Assembly: GCA_905216025.1 (NCBI GenBank)
Contig: CAJMSE010000012.1
Coordinates: 1-64,000, forward strand
Source of the DNA: an uncultured bacterium
GTDB taxonomy: Bacteria > Bacteroidota > Bacteroidia > Bacteroidales > Bacteroidaceae
DNA length: 64,000 nucleotides
Reading direction: 5' to 3'
Shown here piece after piece: positions 42,697 through 52,010 of the stretch. Under the pieces are notes generated by a model. The model worked only from the letters and a program-made list of their open reading frames with translations. It made no database searches and had not been told where the DNA came from. A program made the position numbers and the translations under genes. Each line of letters opens with the position of its first letter. Position 1 is the first letter of the stretch.

Positions 42697-43734
42697 TTAT
42701 TTAAATGTCACTTTAGAGAATGCCGGCTTGTCTATTGAACAGAAATCGCCATCCTTGAACTTGTAATATCCGGTTATTCCAATCATCGCAGCATTGTCTG
42801 TGGTGTAGCTGAACTTGGGTATATAGATTGTCCAGCCGTACTTCTTGGCATGCTCGGCAAATGCTGCACGCAATCCGTTATTGGCACTGACGCCTCCGGC
42901 TACGGCCACATGCTTTATTCCTGTCTGTTTCACAGCCTTGCGGAGCTTCTTCATCAGGATATCTACGATGGTGTATTCAAGACTTGCAGCGATATCTTCC
43001 TTGTTCTTCTCAATGAAGTCTGGGTCTGCCGATACCCAATCTCTGAGCGAATAAAGAAAAGATGTCTTCAAACCACTGAAGCTGTAATCAAGCCCCGGAA
43101 TCTGTGGCTCAGCAAACTTATAGGCATGCGGATTGCCTTGACGCGCAAGACGGTCGATAATTGGGCCGCCGGGATAGCCGAGTCCCATGACTTTAGAGCA
43201 TTTATCTATGGCCTCTCCTGCCGCATCGTCAATAGTCTGTCCGAGCACTTCCATATCATTGTATGCACTGACTTTGACTATCTGTGAGTTACCGCCGCTT
43301 ACGAGCAGGCATAGATATGGCAATGGAGGGGCAGTATTGTCGTCGTCGCTCTCCTTGATAAAATGGGCCAATACGTGGCCCTGCAGATGATTGACATCGA
43401 TAAGCGGGATGCCGAGAGAGCGTGCAAAGCCTTTCGCGAAGCTCACCCCGACAAGGAGAGAGCCCATCAGTCCCGGACCGCGTGTGAAAGCAATAGCGGA
43501 CAACTGCTCCTTCGTTATTCCGGCACGCTTTATCGCCTGGTCAACCACCGGCACGACATTCTGCTGATGTGCCCTTGATGCGAGTTCGGGAACAACTCCT
43601 CCGTACGCCTTATGCACATCCTGGCTTGCCGTCACATTGCTGAGTAGGACGCCGTTGCGGAGAACTGCTGCGGACGTATCATCACAGCTGCTCTCTATAC
43701 CTAATATATATATATCCTTGCCGTTCATCATCAA
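42697..43734 (-). CDS. tsaD: tRNA N6-threonylcarbamoyladenosine transferase
   Basis: A 345-residue Kae1/TsaD protein, catalytic subunit for t6A37 formation in ANN-decoding tRNAs. Seen: LGIESSCDDTSAAVL near residue 12, VPELASRAHQQNVVPVVDQ, HLQGHVLAHF with the iron-binding histidines near 116-120, LVSGGNSQIV, GKCS-like nucleotide loops and HVAVAGGVSANNGLR near 275. Preceded by map (33-bp gap) and followed by a cinA-type gene. TsaB, TsaC and TsaE are not in the window. Confidence 0.96.
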   Translation of the reverse strand: MMMNGKDIYILGIESSCDDTSAAVLRNGVLLSNVTASQDVHKAYGGVVPELASRAHQQNVVPVVDQAIKRAGITKEQLSAIAFTRGPGLMGSLLVGVSFAKGFARSLGIPLIDVNHLQGHVLAHFIKESDDDNTAPPLPYLCLLVSGGNSQIVKVSAYNDMEVLGQTIDDAAGEAIDKCSKVMGLGYPGGPIIDRLARQGNPHAYKFAEPQIPGLDYSFSGLKTSFLYSLRDWVSADPDFIEKNKEDIAASLEYTIVDILMKKLRKAVKQTGIKHVAVAGGVSANNGLRAAFAEHAKKYGWTIYIPKFSYTTDNAAMIGITGYYKFKDGDFCSIDKPAFSKVTFK

Positions 43735-43767
43735 TCACAATGTTTAGCCACATTTATATATACACCA

Positions 43768-44628
43768 TTACCTAGTCAATATCTCCACACCATGCTCAGT
43801 CATCAGGAACGTATGCTCCCACTGGGCACTTGGCAACTCATCCCCTGTAATGACTTCCCAGCCGTATTCGTCGTCGGCATCGATAAAAACCTTCCATGTT
43901 CCCATGTTAATCATGGGTTCAATGGTAAACACCATACCAGGGACGAGCAGCATTCCGGTTCCTTTATGACCGAAGTGTGCGACCTCGGGCTCTTCGTGGA
44001 ACTTGATGCCGACACCGTGGCCGCACAGGTCGCGGACTATACCGTAATGATATTTCTCTGCATGTTTCTGGATTGCATGCCCTATATCGCCGACAAATCC
44101 GAAGGGCTTTGCAGCCTCGGCACCAATCTCCAGACATTCCTTCGCCACGCGTACAAGCTGCTCTTTCTCAGGCGTTGTCTTGCCGATGATGAACATTCGC
44201 GATGCATCGGCATAGTAACCGTCGAGTATTGTCGTAAAGTCAACGTTGATGATATCGCCCTCCTGCAGCACATCCTCTTCCTTGGGGATGCCGTGGCATA
44301 CGACCTCATTGATACTGGTACATACACTTTTGGGGAAGCCTTCATAGTTGAGGCATGCCGGAACCGCTCCGTGCGAAGTGCAATAGTCGTAGCATATCTT
44401 GTCAATCTCAAGGGTACTCATACCTGCGTGTATGTGTTTTGCCACTTCATCGAGCACTCCTGTATTGACAATACCGCTCTTCCTGATGCCGTCAATCTGC
44501 TCTGGAGTCTTTATCAGGTCACGCGTCGGAACGAGTTTACCTTTGTTTTCCCAATACATCACCTGCTTGTCCAGTTCCGTGACGCCTTGTTCACGGATAA
44601 CATGCCATCTCTTTTTCTTTCCAAACAT
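43768..44628 (-). CDS. map: Type I methionine aminopeptidase
   Basis: 286 residues. The catalytic domain has a standard metal-ligand set: INVDFTTILDGYYADASRMF (two Asp), RDLCGHGVGIKFHEEP (His), FTIEPMIN (Glu) and the final Glu in QWEHTFLM. An N-terminal extension of about 45 residues (KKKRWHVIREQGVTELDKQV) precedes the core, and the catalytic body begins at KTPEQIDGIRKSGIV. It removes initiator Met. Promoter at 44655-44662; likely first gene of map-tsaD-cinA. Confidence 0.95.
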   Translation of the reverse strand: MFGKKKRWHVIREQGVTELDKQVMYWENKGKLVPTRDLIKTPEQIDGIRKSGIVNTGVLDEVAKHIHAGMSTLEIDKICYDYCTSHGAVPACLNYEGFPKSVCTSINEVVCHGIPKEEDVLQEGDIINVDFTTILDGYYADASRMFIIGKTTPEKEQLVRVAKECLEIGAEAAKPFGFVGDIGHAIQKHAEKYHYGIVRDLCGHGVGIKFHEEPEVAHFGHKGTGMLLVPGMVFTIEPMINMGTWKVFIDADDEYGWEVITGDELPSAQWEHTFLMTEHGVEILTR

Positions 44629-44654
44629 AATTGTCTATGTTATAAAAACACATG

Positions 44655-44662
44655 CAAAAGTA
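44655..44662 (-). promoter_or_regulatory. -7 element for map
   Basis: The minus strand reads TACTTTTG followed by CATG, 26 bases before the map start. The remaining 44663-44832 gap has no gene and no clear terminator for tilS. Confidence 0.55.
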
Positions 44663-44832
44663 CAATATTTCCAGCAAATAAAAGTAAATATTGCGGCAAT
44701 ATTGCTGACGATTACTTCAATAAGGGCTTAAAGTGGCCATTCCATCGGTCACCGTCGGGTCGCATACATTATTATATAACGCGTACATATATATTATATA
44801 AAGTATGCTTTCATAATATATAGGGCGTGGCT

Positions 44833-46167
44833 TCAGCCCTCAAACGATATCATCAGGGCGGTCTTCGTGTACTCCGAGATGCGGTAGCGGTTATCAGGCC
44901 GTTCATTGACAAGCCATATCACATAGCCTGCGGCGTCCGTGATTACCAGCTGCCGGCGCTTCTGAAACAATGTTTTTTTTGCATCAGTGAGGTAGTCGCT
45001 GATGAGTTTAGCCCCCTTCATGCCAAACGGAATGAACTTGTCACCGGCCTCAATATGTCTCAATGTGAGTGGGAATGCAATCTTTTCAGCATCAAGGCAC
45101 GCAGTATTCTTTTGGCGCACGAGTTTGAAATCGTCATCAACCGCATGCTTGGAAATCACCATTTTTTTCTTTTCATCGAAGATATATGTCCCAGTTTCAT
45201 ACAGTTTCATCGGTTTCATCGGTTCTCTCTTACGCTCTACGATGATGATGCTGCGGTCTATCAGCAGTTCAAAACCGTCTGCGCGAAACACTTTTCCCGC
45301 CTGCCCGGCCAATCCGTAGAGGATGTTTTCAACCTGAGAAGCCGAGAAACCATAATCAGACAGCATCTCATGCAGCAGGTATTCGGGCGATGGTTCCTTC
45401 ATGAGCAAGCCCGTGTCGATGGTCAGTCCGCCGTCGTCCGTTTTCCTGACGACCCTGCATATACCGGCCTTGATGGCGCTGTCGAACACCTTTACGGCTT
45501 CCGATACATACCTTGCCGTGCGGTTTATGTTCTCCGCTGCACTGGGGTTGATGCCAGTCAGCATCGGTACTACATTCAGTCTGAACTTGTTTCGGGTTGC
45601 CTCGTCTACAAGATTAGTGCTGTCCGTAACGTACCCCTGCCCTTTCTGAGACAGATACGACTCGATATCCTTGCGGCTGACGCACAGCAAAGGCCGCTTG
45701 ATGTCCCCGTTGCAGGGTTGTATCCCGGCCAGTCCGTGTATGCCCGTACCCCGCACAAGGTTCATCAGCAGCGTCTCCACATTGTCGTCGCGGTGATGGG
45801 CTACACAGATATCCGCACACTCCAAGTCGTTACGCAACCGGCGGAAATAGGCGTATCTCAAGTTCCTTGCAGCGAGCTCGATGCTTATCTTGTGCATTTC
45901 CGCATATTGTACGGTATCAAAATGCACGAGATGAAACGGTATGCCGTTGTTCCGGCAGAATGTCCTGACAAACTCCTCGTCACGGTCTGACTCTGCCCCG
46001 CGCAGGTTGAAGTTACAGTGTGCCACCTCTATCTTATAGCCGAGCTCAAGCAGCACCAGCACCAATGCGATGCTGTCGGCACCGCCGCTCACCGCCACAA
46101 GATGGGTCTTACCCGCATCGAGCAGTTCAAAACGCCTTATATAGTTTGAGACAACCTTGCGAAACAC
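44833..46167 (-). CDS. tilS: tRNA(Ile)-lysidine synthase
   Basis: A 444-residue enzyme that converts C34 of the AUA-reading tRNA-Ile to lysidine. The PP-loop VAVSGGADSIALVLVL (residues about 23-38) binds ATP. HCNFNLRGAESDRDEEFVR and CVAHHRDDNVETLLMNLVRG are further family signatures. The C-terminal third has the TilS substrate-binding domains, including GMKGAKLISDYLTDAKK. Essential in most bacteria. It follows rlmI by six bp in a three-gene operon read from 47995-48002. Confidence 0.95.
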   Translation of the reverse strand: MFRKVVSNYIRRFELLDAGKTHLVAVSGGADSIALVLVLLELGYKIEVAHCNFNLRGAESDRDEEFVRTFCRNNGIPFHLVHFDTVQYAEMHKISIELAARNLRYAYFRRLRNDLECADICVAHHRDDNVETLLMNLVRGTGIHGLAGIQPCNGDIKRPLLCVSRKDIESYLSQKGQGYVTDSTNLVDEATRNKFRLNVVPMLTGINPSAAENINRTARYVSEAVKVFDSAIKAGICRVVRKTDDGGLTIDTGLLMKEPSPEYLLHEMLSDYGFSASQVENILYGLAGQAGKVFRADGFELLIDRSIIIVERKREPMKPMKLYETGTYIFDEKKKMVISKHAVDDDFKLVRQKNTACLDAEKIAFPLTLRHIEAGDKFIPFGMKGAKLISDYLTDAKKTLFQKRRQLVITDAAGYVIWLVNERPDNRYRISEYTKTALMISFEG

Positions 46168-46173
46168 GTCTGT

Positions 46174-47358
46174 CTATTCTACGTAAAGCACCAAGCCCTT
46201 CAGATATTCTCCCTCCGGATGGTAGATATTGACCGGATGATCGGCCGGCTGATGTAGCTGATGAAGTATCCTTACATTACGCTTGGCCAGTGCTGCCGCC
46301 GTAAATACCGCGTTGCGGAAATTGTCCTTGTTCACAACCTGACTGCACGAGAACGTAAAGACAATGCCGCCCGGCTTTATCTTCTCAAACGCCTTCATGT
46401 TAAGCCGGGTATATCCCTTCAGCGCGTTACGCAGTGCCGCCTTGTGCTTTGCAAAGGCGGGCGGGTCCAATATGATAAGGTCGTAGTTATCGCCGGATTC
46501 GTCCAGATACCTGAACGCATCCTCGCAATATGCTTCGTGGCGGCTGTCGCCCGGGAAGTTAAGCTCTACATTCTTTTTTGTCAGTTCGATAGCCTTGGCA
46601 CTGCTGTCTACCGAGTGTACCAGTTCGGCGCCACCTCTCATCGCATAGAACGAGAAACCACCTGTATAGCAGAACATGTTGAGCACCTTGCGGCCTTCTG
46701 AATACTTTTCGAGAAGCGACCTGTTTTCGCGCTGGTCGACAAAGAATCCGGTCTTTTGGCCTCTCAGCCAGTCTACATGGAACTTCAGACCATTTTCTGT
46801 CGCCACATTGTCGTCCGAATATCCATATATAAATCCGTTCTCCTGTCCGAGGTCAGCCTTGAACGGCAGGGTTGTCTCGCTCTTGTAAAATATGTTCTGT
46901 ATACGGTCGCCCATCACATCCTTGAGACTCTGTGCAATATCGGCCCTGCACACGTGCATGCCTACGCTGTGGGCCTGCATCACCGCAGTCTTTCCATATA
47001 CGTCTATCACCAGCCCCGGCAGGCAATCTCCTTCGCCATGCACGAGTCTGTAAGTGTCGTTCTGCGGGTTGTCCGCCACCCCGATTCTTATTCTCAGTCT
47101 GAGTGCCGACTCCAGCTTAGCCTTCCAAAATGCCGAATCTATCGGGTCGTCATTGAACGACAGCACCCTCACGGCGATAGAGCCAATCTGGTAGTGTCCC
47201 ACTGCAATGAACTTACCTTCGTCGGTAAAAACCCTTACCGTCTCGCCCTCCTCAATCTCTTCTGAGAATCTTTTTATCGCTCCGGAGAATATCCATGGAT
47301 GGAAGCGCCGCAGGCTGTCATCCTTGCCTTTCTTCAGATATATTTCCTTGTAATCCAT
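46174..47358 (-). CDS. rlmI: RlmI-like 23S rRNA cytosine methyltransferase
   Basis: 394 residues with an N-terminal PUA domain (about 1-75; RFHPWIFSGAIKRFSEE), a linker domain with DGEFIG-like strands, and a Rossmann methyltransferase: VLNMFCYTGGFSFYAMRGGA near 220, EAYCEDAFRYLD, and LIILDPPAFAKHKAAL near 285. In E. coli RlmI makes m5C1962 of 23S rRNA; the match to that subfamily is by architecture. Its start overlaps the end of the exonuclease gene by 41 bases in another frame. Confidence 0.9.
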   Translation of the reverse strand: MDYKEIYLKKGKDDSLRRFHPWIFSGAIKRFSEEIEEGETVRVFTDEGKFIAVGHYQIGSIAVRVLSFNDDPIDSAFWKAKLESALRLRIRIGVADNPQNDTYRLVHGEGDCLPGLVIDVYGKTAVMQAHSVGMHVCRADIAQSLKDVMGDRIQNIFYKSETTLPFKADLGQENGFIYGYSDDNVATENGLKFHVDWLRGQKTGFFVDQRENRSLLEKYSEGRKVLNMFCYTGGFSFYAMRGGAELVHSVDSSAKAIELTKKNVELNFPGDSRHEAYCEDAFRYLDESGDNYDLIILDPPAFAKHKAALRNALKGYTRLNMKAFEKIKPGGIVFTFSCSQVVNKDNFRNAVFTAAALAKRNVRILHQLHQPADHPVNIYHPEGEYLKGLVLYVE

Positions 47359-47974
47359 CTTCTGCCTTTATCAATTCATAATCGCCGGACTCCCTCAAGC
47401 GGGTCAGCTCTTCATAAAGCTTTATGCATGTCCATGCGTCGGTGGCCGCATAGAGTTTCTGTTTGTCGTTCAATATGTCTGCATCCCAGTTCGTAAGCCG
47501 CTGTGTCTTGCTTATTTTCTGCCCGAAAAAGTTTGCATAGAGCTTCTGCAGGCTCAGGTCTTCCACTCCAATTTCTTTCACATGGCTCTGTATGTCTATG
47601 AAGTTTCCCGGCTTGAAATCAGCCACTTTGTGCAGCATCGCAATGTCGTCGTTGAGCGACAGCCCTATCTTCGGCACCGTCACATCTTCCAGCAGTCTTA
47701 TTATGGCCGGCGTCATGCCTGTGTGCTTGAGCCTGAACAGGAAGCAGATGTCGTGCGACGACACCTGGAGTAGCGACACCTTGTGGTTTACTCCTTTCTT
47801 GAAGGAAGGCCGTGTCTCCGTGTCGACTCCCAGAATAGGTTGAGACAACAGATAATTCACTGCGCTCTCTGTCTCGCCGGAAGACAGAACGACGACAATA
47901 CGCCCTTCAAATACGACACGCGGAAGCGTGTTTATCAGGGCCTTATCATATCTGCTGTATAGTATTTTTCTCAT
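47318..47974 (-). CDS. DEDD-family 3'-5' exonuclease
   Basis: 218 residues of a single-domain RNase D/WRN-type exonuclease. Exo I is ILGVDTETRPSF (D and E near 50-52), Exo II is IGLSLNDDIAML (D near 107), and Exo III is KLYAATDAWTCIKLYEEL (tyrosine and aspartate near 180). It lacks the HRDC domain of RNase D, so it may act on RNA or DNA. It is first in the exonuclease-rlmI-tilS operon; the neighbours suggest RNA metabolism. Confidence 0.88.
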   Translation of the reverse strand: MRKILYSRYDKALINTLPRVVFEGRIVVVLSSGETESAVNYLLSQPILGVDTETRPSFKKGVNHKVSLLQVSSHDICFLFRLKHTGMTPAIIRLLEDVTVPKIGLSLNDDIAMLHKVADFKPGNFIDIQSHVKEIGVEDLSLQKLYANFFGQKISKTQRLTNWDADILNDKQKLYAATDAWTCIKLYEELTRLRESGDYELIKAEDGLQGNISEERQG

Positions 47975-47994
47975 TACAAAATCTTTTCAAGGTG

Positions 47995-48002
47995 CAAAAA
48001 TA
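47995..48002 (-). promoter_or_regulatory. -7 element of the exonuclease-rlmI-tilS operon
   Basis: The minus strand reads TATTTTTG followed by CACC, 20 bases before the exonuclease start. Confidence 0.5.
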
Positions 48003-48045
48003 CAAAAAACAGATGAGTTTATTGTAAATTACGACTTTTTTCTGC

Positions 48046-48053
48046 TAATTTTG
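48046..48053 (+). promoter_or_regulatory. Promoter of the ftsK operon
   Basis: TAATTTTG with ATTG/TTG at 48021-48024 and a 21-base spacer; the ATG follows at 48082. Confidence 0.58.
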
Positions 48054-48081
48054 CAGAATAATTTAGACGTAATCAAAGAAA

Positions 48082-50526
48082 ATGGTTAGCAAGAAGAAAA
48101 AGAACAAGACATACTCTTTCAAGGAAGCTATAGGTCTTGACAATATACTTAACAACGAGAAGTTAAATTTCATAATAGGCTGTATCACATTGGTTTTATC
48201 CATATACATGATATTGTCTTTCGTGTCTTTTTTCACCACGGGAAATGCCGATCAGAGCCTCATTGAGACCCCGCGCGCCGGTGAGATAATGAATGCCAAG
48301 CGCGAGTTTCAGAACAGTTGCGGCTCGTTCGGTGCATATCTCTCCTATTTTTTCATCAAGAGATGCTTCGGATTCGCGGCCTTCATCATACCTTTCTTCC
48401 TCATTCTCGTTGCGATGAAGCTCATCCGCGTATACACGGTGAACATTCTCAAGTGGTTCATGTGCCTGATGGTAATCATGGTATGGGCATCTGTCACTTC
48501 GGCGAAGTTCCTGACTCCCCTTTTCATCGACTCTGCATTCAATCCCGGCGGCGACCACGGCATCTACGTATGCACATGGTTTGAGAACCTTATCGGTTCT
48601 CCTGGACATATCTCGCTCCTCGTGCTCATTGCCGTTGCCTTCCTTACTTATATAAGTACGGAAACCATATATGTTATAAGGAAGATGCTGAACCCTGTGA
48701 AATTCTTTACCGACAGGGTGCCGATGACCATCACTAACAATGAGAAACAGCATAAAGAGCCCGCTCCCGCCGACGACAGTATCGTCGAAGACCCTGACGT
48801 TTTCGATGATCCGACAACACAGACAGTCGATTTTGACAACGACATTGATATTCCCAAAGACACTCCGAAGCCGGTTGCCGGCAGTTCTACGGAGGACGGA
48901 AACGAGGCGAAAGGCGACGATATAGAGATAGAAATAAATGAGACGGAGACGGAGACTAAAGCTACCGGAAAGTCGCTTGCCGACGACAATGACGGGCTGA
49001 TGGCTCCGTACGACCCCAAGCGCGACCTCGAGAACTACCATTATCCCACTCTCGATCTGCTGAAGAAATACGATAACGACGGCAAACCGTATATCGACAT
49101 GGCCGAGCAGACGGCTAACAAGAACCGCATTGTCGAGGTTCTGAGAAACTTTGGAGTGGAAATCAGCAGCATCAAGGCCACCGTCGGCCCCACGATAACT
49201 CTCTATGAGATTACCCCGGCACAGGGGGTGAGGATATCCAAAATCCGGAATCTTGAAGACGACATTGCCCTCAGCCTCTCGGCTCTCGGCATCCGTATCA
49301 TTGCCCCCATACCGGGGAAGGGCACCATCGGTATCGAGGTGCCTAATGCGAAGCCTAACATCGTGTCGATGGAGAGCATACTGAACTCCAAGAAGTTCCA
49401 GGAGGCAGCCATGGAGCTGCCCTGCGCCGTCGGCAAGACCATCACTAACGAGGTCTTCATGTTCGACCTTGCTAAGATTCCGCACCTTCTTGTCGCCGGA
49501 GCCACCGGTCAGGGTAAGTCTGTCGGCCTCAATGCCATCATCACGTCGCTGCTCTACAAGAAGCATCCCGCCGAACTGAAGATAGTCCTCATCGACCCGA
49601 AGAAGGTCGAGTTCAGCATCTACGACTCAATATCAAACCACTTCCTTGCCAAGGTTCCGGACGAAGATGCAGAGCCGATCATCACCGATGTCACAAAGGT
49701 GGTGCGCACGCTGAACTCTCTCTGCAAGGAGATGGACACGCGTTACGACCTCCTGAAGGTTGCCGGGGCACGCAACATAAAAGAATACAACAAGAAGTTC
49801 ATATCCCGGCAGCTCAATCCTCAGAACGGACATAAGTTCATGCCGTACATCGTTGTGGTGATAGACGAGTTCGGCGACCTTATCATGACGGCGGGAAAGG
49901 AAATTGAACTGCCAATCGCGCGAATAGCGCAGCTTGCCCGCGCCGTGGGCATCCACATGATAATAGCCACCCAGCGACCCACCACGACCATCATCACGGG
50001 TAACATCAAGGCCAACTTCCCCGGGCGCATCGCCTTCAAGGTGAGTGCTATGATAGACTCGAAGACCATCCTCGACCGGCCGGGAGCGAACCAGCTCATA
50101 GGCCGCGGCGACATGCTCTTCCTCAACGGAAACGATCCCGTGCGCGTGCAGTGCGCCTTTGTAGACACTCCCGAGGTGGAGCGCATCAACAGCTTCATCT
50201 CCAAGCAGCAGGGCTATGGCTGCCCGTTCGAGCTGCCTGAGCCCGATGTCGACTCTGGAGACGGTGCCGGAAGCTCGGCCGACTTCGACGTCCAGCATCT
50301 CGACCCGATGTTCGAGGATGCAGCTCGGCTCATCGTGCTCAACCAGTCGGGAAGCACCAGCCTCATACAGCGCAAGTTCTCCATCGGCTACAACCGTGCC
50401 GGCCGTCTCATGGACCAGCTCGAGAAGGCCGGTGTCGTGGGTGCTGCGTCGGGCGGAAAGCCGCGCGAGGTGCTCATACAGGACGAGGTAAGCCTTACAA
50501 ACATGTTGAACTCTTTAAGAAAATGA
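48082..50526 (+). CDS. ftsK: DNA translocase FtsK/SpoIIIE
   Basis: An 814-residue septal DNA pump for chromosome segregation. The N-terminal 200 residues hold about four or five membrane segments (FIIGCITLVLSIYMILSF, FAAFIIPFFLILVAM, ISLLVLIAVAFL). An acidic linker (about 225-310) is rich in D, E and T. The motor has LVAGATGQGKSVGLNAI (Walker A near residue 474) and VVVIDEFGDLIM (Walker B near 592). The C-terminal gamma winged helix (QRKFSIGYNRAGRLMDQLE) reads chromosome orientation sequences. It overlaps lolA by four bases and leads the four-gene operon to rlmH. Confidence 0.96.
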   Translation: MVSKKKKNKTYSFKEAIGLDNILNNEKLNFIIGCITLVLSIYMILSFVSFFTTGNADQSLIETPRAGEIMNAKREFQNSCGSFGAYLSYFFIKRCFGFAAFIIPFFLILVAMKLIRVYTVNILKWFMCLMVIMVWASVTSAKFLTPLFIDSAFNPGGDHGIYVCTWFENLIGSPGHISLLVLIAVAFLTYISTETIYVIRKMLNPVKFFTDRVPMTITNNEKQHKEPAPADDSIVEDPDVFDDPTTQTVDFDNDIDIPKDTPKPVAGSSTEDGNEAKGDDIEIEINETETETKATGKSLADDNDGLMAPYDPKRDLENYHYPTLDLLKKYDNDGKPYIDMAEQTANKNRIVEVLRNFGVEISSIKATVGPTITLYEITPAQGVRISKIRNLEDDIALSLSALGIRIIAPIPGKGTIGIEVPNAKPNIVSMESILNSKKFQEAAMELPCAVGKTITNEVFMFDLAKIPHLLVAGATGQGKSVGLNAIITSLLYKKHPAELKIVLIDPKKVEFSIYDSISNHFLAKVPDEDAEPIITDVTKVVRTLNSLCKEMDTRYDLLKVAGARNIKEYNKKFISRQLNPQNGHKFMPYIVVVIDEFGDLIMTAGKEIELPIARIAQLARAVGIHMIIATQRPTTTIITGNIKANFPGRIAFKVSAMIDSKTILDRPGANQLIGRGDMLFLNGNDPVRVQCAFVDTPEVERINSFISKQQGYGCPFELPEPDVDSGDGAGSSADFDVQHLDPMFEDAARLIVLNQSGSTSLIQRKFSIGYNRAGRLMDQLEKAGVVGAASGGKPREVLIQDEVSLTNMLNSLRK

Positions 50527-51128
50527 ATATGAGAAAGATTGCTATCGCATTCATGTTGCTGGCCGTATGCTGCACTGCCGCGGCACAGTCGGCAAAGACC
50601 GTGCTCGACAAAGCGGCGGCAGTGATTGGCAGCGGCAACGGCGTGACCGCCAGTTTCCGCACCGACGGAAAGCAGTACGGCAATACCAGCGGCACAATCA
50701 TGCTGAAGAAAAAGCTCTTCCACATCTCAACGCCGCAAGCCGCAGTGTGGTTTAACGGCAAGACGATGTGGACATACGTAAAGAAAAACAACGAGGTGAA
50801 CGTGAGTAACCCCACCGCGCGTGAGCTGCAGGCCATCAATCCGTACAACTTCATCAACATGTACAGCAAGGGATTCAGCTACAAGATGGACAAGGCGGGC
50901 AGCGAATACGTCGTGCACCTCACCGCCACGGGCAAGGGTCAGGGTATATCGGAGATGGTCATATCCGTCAACCGCTCAACCTACGTCATATCGAAGATAA
51001 GGATAAGGCAGGGGCAGGCATGGAGCACGATATCAATATCAAACTTCCGGAAGGCGGCACTCAGCAACTCTAAGTTCAGCTTCAGCCCCAAGCAGTATCC
51101 CGGCGCCGAGGTGATAGACCTGCGTTGA
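50523..51128 (+). CDS. LolA-like outer-membrane lipoprotein carrier
   Basis: 201 residues (or 199 from the ATG at 50529). The signal peptide MRKIAIAFMLLAVCCTAAAQ targets it to the periplasm. The mature part has the LolA half-barrel pattern: KTVLDKAAAVIGSGNGVTASF, GTIMLKKKLFHISTPQAAVWFNGKTMWTY (with the WFNGKTMW strand) and a late ISNFRKAALSNSKFSF. It should carry lipoproteins from LolCDE to the outer membrane. Coupled to ftsK by a four-base overlap. Confidence 0.87.
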   Translation: MNMRKIAIAFMLLAVCCTAAAQSAKTVLDKAAAVIGSGNGVTASFRTDGKQYGNTSGTIMLKKKLFHISTPQAAVWFNGKTMWTYVKKNNEVNVSNPTARELQAINPYNFINMYSKGFSYKMDKAGSEYVVHLTATGKGQGISEMVISVNRSTYVISKIRIRQGQAWSTISISNFRKAALSNSKFSFSPKQYPGAEVIDLR

Positions 51129-51171
51129 GGGTGTCAAACAAATGATATAACGAAGAAAAAGCATAACAGCC

Positions 51172-51495
51172 ATGTACTTTACAGGAATAATAATAGCCGT
51201 AAGCACATTCTTAATAATTGGATTGTTTCACCCGATAGTAATCAAAACGGAGTATCACACCGGTACGAAATACTGGTGGGTGTTCCTCGTCGCGGGCATT
51301 GCCGCCATCGGCGGGGCCCTCTTTGTCAGCAATGTCATCCTCTCCTCGATACTCGGCGTCGTGGGCGCGTCGTTTCTCTGGTCCATCGGCGAGCTGTTCG
51401 AGCAGAAGAAGCGCGTGGAGAAGGGATGGTTCCCGGCCAACCCGAAGCGCAGCGGAAACAAGGCGGATAAAGGTAAAGGAAACGGTAGAGACTGA
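51172..51495 (+). CDS. DUF4491 membrane protein
   Basis: 107 residues with three hydrophobic segments (about 3-20, 33-52 and 55-72) and a basic tail (KRSGNKADKGKGNGRD). It matches DUF4491, with the conserved IGLFHPIVIKTEYHTGTKYWW. Function unknown. Inner-membrane location is predicted. Its stop overlaps the rlmH start by one base, so it is inside the ftsK-rlmH operon. Confidence 0.85.
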   Translation: MYFTGIIIAVSTFLIIGLFHPIVIKTEYHTGTKYWWVFLVAGIAAIGGALFVSNVILSSILGVVGASFLWSIGELFEQKKRVEKGWFPANPKRSGNKADKGKGNGRD

Positions 51496-51965
51496 TGAAA
51501 GCGATACTCTTTCTCGTGGGCAAGACCGCAGAAAAGCATTTCAATATCGGCATCAACGATTATGTCGGCCGTATCGCGCACTACATGCCGTTTGAGGTCA
51601 AGGTCATTCCCGACCTCAAAAACACCAAGAACATGACCGAAGCGCAGCAGAAGCAGGCCGAGGGTGACGCCATACTGAAGCAGCTGCAGCCGACCGACAC
51701 GGTGGTGCTGCTCGACGAGCACGGAACCGAATACCGTAGTATCGAGTTTGCCCGGTGGCTCGAGAACAAGCAGAACACTGTCCGCCGGCTAATCTTCATC
51801 ATCGGCGGGCCTTACGGATTCTCCGACGATATATACCGCCGTGCAAACGAAAAGATATCCATATCGAAGATGACATTCTCCCACCAGATGATACGCCTCA
51901 TATTCACGGAGCAGCTCTACAGGGCATGCACCATCATCAAGGGTGAGCCATATCATCACGAATAA
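51495..51965 (+). CDS. rlmH: 23S rRNA (pseudouridine-1915-N3)-methyltransferase
   Basis: A 156-residue SPOUT methyltransferase. Seen: MTEAQQKQAEGDAILKQL near residues 46-63, VVLLDEHGTEYRSIEFARWL near 70-90, LIFIIGGPYGFSDDIYRRAN near 100-119 and SKMTFSHQMIRLIFTEQLYR near 127-147, together the full trefoil-knot signature. It modifies helix 69 of 23S rRNA. Last gene of the ftsK operon, ended by the perfect hairpin at 51973-52010. Confidence 0.95.
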   Translation: MKAILFLVGKTAEKHFNIGINDYVGRIAHYMPFEVKVIPDLKNTKNMTEAQQKQAEGDAILKQLQPTDTVVLLDEHGTEYRSIEFARWLENKQNTVRRLIFIIGGPYGFSDDIYRRANEKISISKMTFSHQMIRLIFTEQLYRACTIIKGEPYHHE

Positions 51966-51972
51966 GTTTTAA

Positions 51973-52010
51973 ATAGAAAGAAGCGGCATCATTGTGCCGC
52001 TTCTTTCTAT
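51973..52010. terminator. Bidirectional terminator containing the relA/spoT-type stop codon
   Basis: A perfect 16-bp stem, atagaaagaagcggca (51973-51988) with its complement at 51995-52010, six-base loop. The stop codon of the convergent RSH gene (52007-52009) lies inside the right arm. Confidence 0.9.

Noticed and set aside
43792..44823. 343- and 387-codon plus-strand frames opposite map and tilS (43792-44823, 44827-45990)
   Set aside because: Both are shadows of well-supported genes whose catalytic motifs are complete on the minus strand.
48196..49566. 456-codon minus-strand frame opposite ftsK
   Set aside because: It is antisense to a gene with clear FtsK motifs, has no recognisable domain and shows a composition typical of reversed GC-biased codons.
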